NCBI GenBank assembly: GCA_963920575.1
Contig: OY986966.1
Coordinates: forward strand, 27,910,581 to 27,974,580
Reading direction: 5' to 3'
From: Narthecium ossifragum
Taxonomy: Eukaryota > Streptophyta > Magnoliopsida > Dioscoreales > Nartheciaceae
DNA length: 64,000 nt
The notes beneath the pieces are model-generated. The model worked only from the letters and a program-made list of their open reading frames with translations, searched no databases and was not told the DNA's origin. A program made the position numbers and the translations under genes. This document shows, piece after piece, positions 55,931-64,000 of the stretch; within the stretch, counting starts at the first letter, position 1; each line of letters begins with the position of its first letter.

Positions 55931-58078
55931 ATGCTGGATCTCCAAAGGCCTCGCGTCCAGCTCGCGCTGGTCATTGGTGGTCTCATCGTTCTCAGCATGA
56001 CTGGTTCGTCTCTATTGCTTATCCTTCCCTTCCAAATGCTGGATTCTTTTTGGCGGAGTTCTGTCTTTTTTAAAGCGCATAAATCATGGAGTTCTGTCTT
56101 TTTTAAAGCGCATAAATCATGGAGTAATGACTCCAAGATTCGAGCTTAGTTCCTTCTCTCGAGTTAATTCCATTAGGTTTGTGCGGAAAGGGGTGTTCGA
56201 TGATTGGCGCAGATGTAGAGGAGAATCCCTTGTTTTAGATTACCTTTTTTCTGGGTCCTCTCAGACATCAGCCGTTAAAAATTCGAATTTTTAGATGTCG
56301 ATGGTTTGGTTATTGTTATGCTATGGGGTTAGATTGGATGGTTATCCGCTGTGATCAATAGTTCATTTATTGTCCTGTTTCTCTACCAATGCCCCGAAGC
56401 TATTCTGCGAGTTAAATGTTATGTTATGAAACTACTTAAGACTTTGGTAGAGATTTTTTTCGGGTTGATGGTATGTATAATGATCATTAGAGGGTCCATT
56501 GATTCTTTATGTGGTCTGGCACTTGTTTAATTGAGTATTTGTGTGTGCTTCTACGCCTTCCTTTATACGTCTTAATGCCGGACAAAAGTTTTTAATTAAG
56601 ATTGCCAGATGCATATGTTTTTCTCTCCTTTTGGTAATCTATTGTCGAGTGTCTCTAAGAACATTCTGGCTCAATCCTGTCTTTGTTACAAATAAGAGTC
56701 ACAATCAAAGGTATTGTTCTCTTGTTGAACATAGTGGTAGTTGTTTATGCTCTGATCTCCATTTGATTGAAATTATATCCTGTCTTCCTGTCAAACTATG
56801 TACATGTAAGGGTGATTATCACCTATGTGAAGCACCTCCTACTTGAGCTCCAGGGTTTGTATCCTCTCTCGAGGGCATTTTGTTTGTTAGGTTATAAGGG
56901 CATTTTCCAATCCTAAGCCAGGCTCAAGGGCTGAATTTTAGGGGGAAAAAAGATGTTGAAATGCGGATTCTGTGTTCATTTGCTTTTAGGTATGCTTGAA
57001 AAGTATGAGTTGTCCAACTAGGAAATTTTTTGGATTTCATTGTGTAGCTTCAACTATAAATGTTTACCTTGTATGGACCTCTAATAGATGATAATTATTC
57101 TTGTTGATGTATAATAATCTTTTGATCATGGACTCATGAACAGAGTACGACCTTATTTTGTGCCATTTTACTCTAGGGACTTGGCTTTCCCCTTTTCGTT
57201 TTGTATGATTTCTGTCCATATTTTTGGTGTCATGCATTATCTAGTGGGTTTCATGCTGACATTGAACTTGATATAAAAGCACGGTTTCCTCATGCTGCCT
57301 CTTATAGCAAGAATGCTTGCCTCTTCTGTTTGCAGCTGGGAAGTTCAGGGAGTTCGTTGGAGAAGAAGCTTCATCTAAAAGTGGGAAGTTTACATTTCTG
57401 AACTGCTTCGATATGGGCTCTGGTAGCTTTGCCTTTATTGTGAAAGAAGGTGTCAAGCTCTATGTCTACAACATGCGCAATGCTCATGTTGAAAGAGTAA
57501 GGCAGCAAGCCACCGAGGTTGCATTGACCGAGGCATTGACTGAAGGGTTGGCGGCCAGTGCTGCAGCCAAGCAGGCACAGAAAGTCGGAGCTAAAGCTGC
57601 AAAGCAGGCATCAAAACAGGCCAAACGCATTGTAGGGCCAATAATATCCTCTGGTTGGGACTTTTTCGAAGCCATATACTATGGTGGTACCATGACAGAG
57701 GGCTTTCTGAGGGGATCTGGGACCTTGTTTGGGACATATGTGGGAGGGTTCCATGGAGAGCAGAGGCTTGGGAAGCTGGGCTATCTAGCGGGTAGCCATT
57801 TTGGCAGTTGGGTTGGAGGGAGAGTTGGGCTGATGATATATGATGTGGTCAATGGAGTTAGTTACCTGCTTCAGTTTGTTCAACCAGAGGAAAGTAGGAG
57901 TTCTTTTTCTGCTGATGAAGACTCAAACAGTTATGATGCACACAGTTCAGAGGAAAAGAGTTACTATGAGCCCCCCAATGACGATAGGAGTTACTATGAG
58001 CCCCCCACTGATGATAGAAGTCACTATGAGAACATAGAGGAGAAATCTGAAGAGTCTGAAGGTTGGGGATTATTTTGA
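55931..58078 (+). CDS. Conserved plant protein of unknown function, one N-terminal membrane segment
   Basis: Two exons, 55931-56003 and 57336-58078, join through G|CT (Ala) to give 271 residues. The N-terminal exon starts MLDLQRPRVQ and is followed by a hydrophobic segment (LALVIGGLIVLSM, about residues 11-23), probably a signal anchor. The middle has an Ala/Lys/Gln-rich amphipathic stretch (AAKQAQKVGAKAAKQASKQA). Then comes a Gly-rich region (GTLFGTYVGGFHGEQRLGKL, GSHFGSWVGGRVGLM) reminiscent of glycine-zipper membrane segments. The C-terminus is acidic, with imperfect tandem SYYEPPNDDR units. I do not recognise a named family. Splice sites are GT-AG and the intron is 1332 bp. Confidence 0.8.
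56055..56120. repeat. Perfect 33-bp tandem duplication in the intron
   Basis: GGAGTTCTGTCTTTTTTAAA begins each of two adjacent identical 33-bp units, with a third partial start at 56121. It is intronic in the unknown-function gene and looks like a recent slip. Confidence 0.9.
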
Positions 58079-58512
58079 CGGAATCCCTAGGCTGAGAAAC
58101 TGAAAGAAGTTAAGAGGCGTGAGATTTATGGTATTTTTGGTGAACATTTTCATTGTAATTAGCTGTGAAGTGAAGTATATAAGTTACATACACCTTATAT
58201 GAAGAATTCTCATGAGATGCTTTGTGTTGCTAAATATCATAGAATAATGGTTTTTTCTGTTGTTATTTAAATTTTTGTCTACCTCTGAACCTGATTTAAC
58301 CACCCAGGTTGGGTACGAGGGTTAGGTTTGTCTTCTTTTGTGATCTTGTTGATCATCGCAACTCCAATGTCATTTCGGTAATTTGCTTTTGTGAAGTTGG
58401 ATTTCACACGCGTTAGTGCATACACGGTCTTATGGATGATGCATGTGGTTGTTAAATCCTAATCTAATCTTTTAATGATATCATTATATCATTGATCATC
58501 CTTATAACCCTT
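58079..58512. other. 3' UTR and retroelement-like flank
   Basis: The 3' UTR of the preceding gene probably ends within about 200 bp. From about 58310 to 58445 the sequence resembles part of the LTR-like element at 63154 on (GGTAATTTG, TTTCACACGCGT, CATACACGG blocks). No gene is seen. Confidence 0.4.
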
Positions 58513-59714
58513 ACTAGTACTCGGGGCACAGTTTTTAGTTATTGTTAATATAAAATTTTAACAAACTCCCTGTAGTTTGTCAGGTTAGATGGTTGGGTTG
58601 ACCAGTAGGTGGTCCAGGGTTCGAAGGTTGGTCATAGCTTTTTGTTCACTGTCACCATAAAACATAGCCAATAAAACTTAGGGTATATAAAATAATAATA
58701 AATAATAAATAATATAAGTCTTAGCATTAGCATTAGCAGAAGATAATATTAATAAAACTTAGGTTGATATGAATTAATGCAGCTTTATATAAAACAACCT
58801 TAGGAAATATATATAATGAAACTTAGGGGATATGAATTAATGCAGGTTAACCGAAACTGCTCCTTATAAGGTTGATAACACGTTTGGTTCGTATAAGGAA
58901 CTAGTACTCACCTGTGCCCCTGGCACAGTTTTTAGTTATTGTTAATATAAAATTTTAACAAACTCCCTGTAGTTTGTCTGGTTAGACGGTTGTGTTGACC
59001 CGCCATAAAACATAGCCAATAAAATATAAAATAAAATATTATAAGTCTAACTTAGGGTATATAAAATAAATATAAGTCTTTGCATATTGCATAAGATAAT
59101 ATTAATAGAACTTAGGTTGATATGAATTAATGCAGGTTTATATAAAGCAAACTTATAGAGAATATATATAAAGAAACTTAGGGGATATGAATTAATGCAG
59201 GTTAACCGTTATTGCTCCTTATAAGGTTGATAAGATAATATTAATAAAACTTAGATTGATATGAATTAATGCATGTTTATATAAAGCAAACTTAGAGAAT
59301 ATATATAAAGAAACTTAGGGGATATGAATTAATGCAGGTTAACCGTTATTGCTCCTTATAAGGTTGACTAGTACTCACCTGTGCCCCTGACACAGTTTTT
59401 AGTTATTGCTAATATAAAATTTTAACAAACTCCCTGTAGTTTGTTTGATTAGATGGCTGTGTTGACCCGTAGGTGGTCCGGGTTTGAAGGTTGGTCATAA
59501 CTTTTTGTTCACTGCCACCATAAAACATAGCCAATAAAACTTAGAGTATATAAAATAATAATATAAGTCTTAGCATAAGATAATATTAATAGAACTCATG
59601 TTGATATGAATTAATGCAACTTTATATAAAGCAAACTTAGGGAATATATATAAAGAAACATAGGAGATATGAATTAATGCAGGTTAACCGAAACTGCTCC
59701 TTATAAGGTTGATG
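58513..59714. repeat. AT-rich tandem repeat, three units of about 350-470 bp
   Basis: Units start at ACTAGTACTC near 58513, 58901 and 59367. Each contains CACAGTTTTTAGTTATTG, TAACAAACTCCCTGTAGTTTG, repeated AACTTAG..ATATGAATTAATGCAG blocks and GGTTAACCG...CTCCTTATAAGGTTGA. The second unit has an extra internal duplication of its right half. No coding content. Confidence 0.85.
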
Positions 59715-59784
59715 GAGAATGGATTGGGAATGAAAGCTGGAAGAGAGTTGAGATGGGAATGAAAAGTGGAATGAGAATGATACG

Positions 59785-60050
59785 GCATGTTTAGTTCGTA
59801 CAAGGAATGTGATTAGGAATAATGTTTGAAAGTGTTTGATACATAAAAATAAGTGTAGGAATGGAATGGGAATAGGATATAAATAACTAAATTATAAATG
59901 AGATAGCCTCATTTCTAACTTGTCAGGAATGAAACATTCCATTCCCCACTTTAATGTTTAACCAAAGATAACCAAACAACGGAATGAGCTTTGATCGGGG
60001 ATTTGACCATTCCATTTTCGACGGTTATGTCCAACCAAACGTGTTGTTAG
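59785..60050. mobile_element. MITE-like sequence with GTTTGGTT-type ends
   Basis: Its left side reads GCATGTTTAGTTCGTACAAG and its right side GTCCAACCAAACGTG, loosely inverted, with internal GGAATGGGAAT/ATTCCATTCC motifs in both orientations. A CACGTTTGGTTCGTATAAGG block also lies near 58880. No clear target duplication. Confidence 0.4.
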
Positions 60051-60132
60051 TGTCTTAGATTGTCGTCATGTGACGTCATCTAATATAAATGGATGCCTTC
60101 CTTTAGGGTTTCTTTATTTTTGGGGTTTTTCT

Positions 60133-60660
60133 ATGGGTGGCAATTCAGGTCACGGGTCGGGTTGAGATAATGTATCTCGACCCATGTGCCCAACCCTAAC
60201 CCGACCCGTTTAATAAACGGATCAAGTTTATAAACCCAAACCCAACCCCTTTATAAATAGGTCAACCCGATCTGACCCGCCTAACCCGTTTATTAAACGG
60301 GTCGGGTCGGGGTCTGAGTTGGGTTGACTTGTTAAACAACAATTAAGCACCTATAAATTAAATCAAACAATGATAGCTTGATAAAAATAGTAAAATTACA
60401 ACCTACACCATAATAAGCCATAATAGTAAATAATAAAATTACACCCAAAACATCAAACCATCAACAAAATCATGATGTGATGTAATGAGATCACATCAGA
60501 CAATTAGTGAGCAATAAAATTACAACTTGTTTCAATTACATCCAAATCATCCAACCTAAATAATAAAATTACAACTTGTTTCAATTCTTAGGATTACGCC
60601 AGTTAGTTGGGTCTTAGAAGGCTAAGTGACATCAAACGGGTAAACGGGTTGAACCGTCTA
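60133..60660. mobile_element. hAT-like element remnant with ACCCGACCC motifs
   Basis: The left end ATGGGTGGCAATTCAGGT matches the terminal sequence of the hAT-like element at 16858 (GGGTGGCAATT), followed by GACCCG/CGGGTC motifs in both orientations. The right end is unclear; AAACGGGTAAACGGGTTGAA near 60636 may be subterminal. AT-rich internal repeats (AATAAAATTACAAC) lie between. Confidence 0.5.
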
Positions 60661-61229
60661 TTATGTTATTCTATACCTATTTTATCTTGATTTCAAGTTT
60701 CATACCGTTTGGAGATTGATTAAAAGTGTTTTGATCGGGTTTCAATTGAGTTATTGCCGGATTTTCTCAGATTTCTCAAATTCTCTGTTTGTTGTCTGTT
60801 CGTGCTTGATTCTGGTGTTAATCTATGTGGAATCTCATAGAACCTTCATCATCAAAGTTGTCTATGTACGAGTTTACTTCCAAATTCCGTTTATTTCATA
60901 ATTTTATGATTTTTTTACAAATTATGGTAAATTGTTTTCTGATTTGTGAGAAGCAGACTTTTCAGCAAATTTGAGGGTTTTGGCCGAATTTCATGGATTT
61001 TGAAGTCCAATTGGTTTCAATTTTTGATACATTATTAGTGATTATGCTTAGGTGTATGCAAGATATTAAAGTTGAGACTTTGATGGGTTCATTAAAGAAT
61101 TTAAGCATATTTAGCTTTATGTCTAGTTTGCGTAAAATGTTTGTTCTTAACACAAGCCATGCTCTACATGCTATGTAATAAAATGAAATATTATACATAT
61201 ATTTTAGGCCCTAATAGCCGAGCTTTACG
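60661..61229. other. Intergenic, no gene supported
   Basis: AT-rich with short open frames in several directions and no recognisable protein. Confidence 0.4.
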
Positions 61230-61347
61230 TACGCTTTTGTGGTGAACCGGGGAAGTCATGGCCCCCGAGAATGTTTAGCATGTAAGGCCGAATGTGTGTC
61301 ACTCTTGAAGTGTTTGTTATAATTTTTGTTAAAGGTCGAAGGTGTGA
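61230..61347 (+). mobile_element. Fragment of the LTR-like family
   Basis: The GTGGTGAACCG..GTCATGGCCC..GAATGTTTAG block matches the interior of the LTR-like sequences at about 11397-11460 and 62630-62690. It ends where the next element begins (TGTGAGGAC at 61348), suggesting nested insertion. Confidence 0.45.
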
Positions 61348-63153
61348 TGTGAGGACCCGTCCCTCTATCCTCGTGACTTGTTGTTTACCCCAAGAGCAAT
61401 TTGGGAAATTGCGCATTTTGTGGTCGTTTCACACTGGGTGTGCACACACAGACCTTGTTTGGTGCTTGTGTTTGTTTAGAAAGGTTAGGTGGACCCGAGA
61501 TCGGAGGTTCTGAGCTTGGGCTTGTATCTCAGCCCAAGTTTGCCTTTCTGGGCATAGGAGATCGATCCCCATATGGGTGGAGATCGATCCCGTTGGCTAG
61601 CCGGATCGATCCCGCATGCAAGGAAGATCGATCTCTCTGTGCCTGGAAGTCGTTGGCGGTGGAATTCGAAGGACGGCCACGGCGATGGCCGTCGCTTCCC
61701 CTGTCAGGGGAGGGGAGACTTTTGCTCCCCTCCTTCGCCTTTTCCCCGCCTTCGCCGGCTTTCCCCGGCCTTATCCCCTTCCCCTCCTCCTTCCTTTCTT
61801 TCTCTTCTTCCCTCTTCTTCCTCCCGGCTCTGTTTTTCTTCCCCTGTTCCGGCAACTCCCTTTCCTCCTCCGTTCTCCCTCCTCCGGCCACCGTTCTCGG
61901 AGCTTGAAGGCTCGTTGGAACCGTGACGGCGTGAGGAAGATCCTAGGCTAGGCTTCGTGGATCGAAGCAGCTTTGTGGAGGTAGGGTTCTCACTCAAAGA
62001 CTCCGGTTGTGTTAAAGGTTTGAAACCCGGTTTTGTTTTCGATAGATCTCTCATTGGAGTTGATGTTTTTCGGTTTTGAAGCCTTGAGTAGCTTCGTGGT
62101 ACTTGGATCGATCAGCCCACCAAGTTTGGTGAGGTTTGGTTGCGGATTCCGACGGCTTTCCTCGCCGTCCGCCCGCCGTTGAACCCATCGGGATCGATCT
62201 CATGGGATGAGATCAATCTCGTGTTTGAGGTGGCACGCCCCGCCCGAGCGGGAGCGATCTTCCTGGGAGGGAGATCGATCCCTTGGCGGTTGGCGTCGGC
62301 GCGTCATGGAGGGGTCACATACGAGATCGATCTCCATATGGGTGGAGATCGATCCCGTTTGGGTGACCGGGACGGGTGCTCCTAACCTCGAGGAAGATCG
62401 ATCCCACTGCTACATGAGATCGATCTCCTTCGACGCAGGGAAGACTTTTACTTGTTTTAAATGTGATTTTGCCTGCGGGGCTTCGCATGTAAGTGGTTTT
62501 GACGGTTTTGCCCTTGGGGCTTATCATGTTACTCCTCAGGCTTAAATGCTTATCGCTTTGTGGTGGAACCGAGAGGGTGATGCCTCTCGGGATGTGTAGA
62601 ATAAATGGGATGTCAGTATGCCCTTTACCGCTTAGTGGTGAACCGAGGAAGTCATGATCCTCGGGAGTGCTTAGACTAAATGGGCCGAAGGTGTGCCTTT
62701 GTTGTGTTGCCTGTTACTGCTTTATATTTATCATGCCTTGCTTCCTGTACATTAGACATGCTAGGTTAGACTGGGTGGGGTTGACCCGTGGACTCCGGTG
62801 ATCTAAGGCTAAGTGGTGGATGCCATTACCCGACTTGTGTCCCCACGCTGGTGTCCAGCATAGGCAAGGGTGTCCTACATGTATCGTCTGGCCCACCCTG
62901 TGACAAGGATCATCGGAGGTAGCCCAGTCCTTGTGCAGTGGCTATCGGAGGGACGTACGTTGGACAGGGACCCTGAGGGGGGGGGGGGAAACATCGATGG
63001 GATCGATGGACTCCCTGGCTAGACTTAGTATTTGGTCGGGAGTTAGGGGTCGTGTTGGCTTTGCTGCTTGGAGTACTGAGAGATGGTAGTCTTAACCACG
63101 GTTGTTCCGCCAAGTGTGGAGATCCCGCTTGGAGAAGGGTGTCCTACTAGTAG
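61348..63153 (+). mobile_element. LTR-retrotransposon-like sequence, member B
   Basis: Collinear with 10101-11690: TGTGAGGACCCGTCC start, CAATTTGGGAAATTGCGC, TTTCACACTGGGTGTGCACA, CT-rich stretch, GGAACCGTGACGGCG, many GATCGATC motifs, GTGGTGAACCGAGG, and GGAGATCCCGCTTGGAGAAG. It is cut at 63153 by another TGTGAGGAC start. No retroelement protein domain is visible, and the open frames at 61401-62545 reflect composition. Confidence 0.5.
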
Positions 63154-64000
63154 TGTGAGGACCCGTACCTCCAACCCGGTCCGACCGCGTCGGTCTAGGG
63201 TCTGGTTCGTTTGGTTTGGCTTGGTGGGACTTGCATCGCGATCTCCTTTGATCGTTGCGGCTCGGGGGTAATTTGGTAAATTACCCTAGGTGGAGTTGGT
63301 TTCACACACGCGTAGCGCACACACGGCCTTGTAATGATGTATGTGTTTGAATAGATCTTTAGGTGTGCCTCGGATCGAAGGATCTGAGTTTGATCGCGAA
63401 GATCGAGTCTTGATCAGTCAGGATCTAGTCTGATTAATCGGACGGCCAATATCTGTTATTAACCCTTCATATTAATAGGTTAATAAAACCCGTTTAAAAC
63501 CCTAAGAGAACTGTAGCCTCTAAACCATCGCGTGGAGAGAGAGAATAAGGGTGGCGGCTCAGCCGAGAGAGAAGAGAGAGGAGAGGAGTCCGGCGTCGGT
63601 GTCCAGCGGCCGGAGGAGAGGAAGCGGGCGCGCATCCCGTCCGATGACGACGTTCGCGGCGATGACGGAGAGGAACGAGGCGGCGGCGACGTGCGATTGG
63701 CGGCGAGCTCGGGGACGACAACCGCGACCGGAGAAGAAGAAGAAGGACGAGATCTTGACGCCAGAGGTAGGGTTTCTAGCCTAAACATTGGTTTAGACTC
63801 TACTAGCATAGATTAGGCCATAGGATTGCATCAGGGTTGGATTTGTTGTGCTTGCCCTGTTTTCCGGTGACATTTGCTCTGTTTTTGCCCCCTGTTCTTC
63901 GTCTCCTCTCTACTGCTACCATTGTTTGGATCGTTGGGTTTCACTGGTTTTGTGAATGCTTCTTCTTCTTCTTCATTCTGCTGCTGTGGCGTGGATCTTG
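63154..64000 (+). mobile_element. Second LTR-like element, nested, running off the window
   Basis: It begins TGTGAGGACCCGTACC inside member B, after CCTACTAGTAG. It shares only the short GGTAATTTGG..AATTACC and TTTCACAC..CGCACACACGG blocks with the other family, so it is a related but different element. From about 63530 it is GC-rich with long open frames in both directions, with no recognisable protein. The right end is outside the window. Confidence 0.45.

Overview
The window is nuclear DNA of a flowering plant. It has GT-AG introns, conserved plant housekeeping genes on both strands, a sucrose-control uORF that is specific to land-plant S1 bZIP genes, and many plant transposon classes (hAT-like elements, MITEs, LTR fragments, LINE tails). 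A monocot is possible but I cannot fix the lineage. There is one 200-base N gap at 12239-12438.

Left part (1-33.5 kb). This is a cluster of paralogous genes, all on the minus strand, of a plant-conserved family whose core (FFR..P.PR.H..W..DFTGG.ASIHRR) I recall from ASG1/TRF-like annotated proteins. There are three gene copies (about 2.4-6.0, 20.7-26.0 and 27.2-31.7 kb), the 5' end of a fourth at the left edge, and orphan flanks at 6.4-6.8 and 32.6-33.5 kb. The most unusual item lies in the middle copy. One 204-nt, phase-0 exon is repeated five times before a longer 246-nt terminal version, with a period of about 405 bp. The sister copies carry only one such exon upstream of the terminal one. 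Each internal exon ends at a GTAAGT donor, where the terminal exon reads GCAAGT as coding sequence, so the following introns still contain decayed coding sequence. The right-hand copy (27.2-31.7 kb) also has two homologous 3' exons whose phases allow either one but not both.

Between the first and second gene copies lies about 13 kb of mobile and repeat DNA (6.8-19.7 kb). It contains a 1.5-kb inverted repeat, LTR-like sequences rich in GATCGATC motifs, a 1.4-kb non-autonomous hAT-like element with an exact 8-bp target duplication, and duplicated retroelement-derived segments.

Right part (33.7-64 kb). This is ordinary gene space followed by more repeats. It holds a mitochondrial Lon protease (20 exons, minus, one GC-AG intron), an S1-group bZIP regulator with a sucrose-control uORF (plus), CP12 of the Calvin cycle (minus), a TenA_E thiamin-salvage protein (minus, three exons) and a two-exon conserved protein of unknown function (plus). 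Two short 5'-truncated LINE tails with exact 15-16 bp target duplications sit at 49.2 and 53.9 kb, the second inside a TenA_E intron. From 58.5 kb on there are AT-rich tandem repeats, hAT-like sequence and nested LTR-like sequence. I see no operon-like link among these genes. The only clear functional themes are carbon and sugar metabolism (bZIP with sucrose uORF, CP12) and the expanding gene family on the left.
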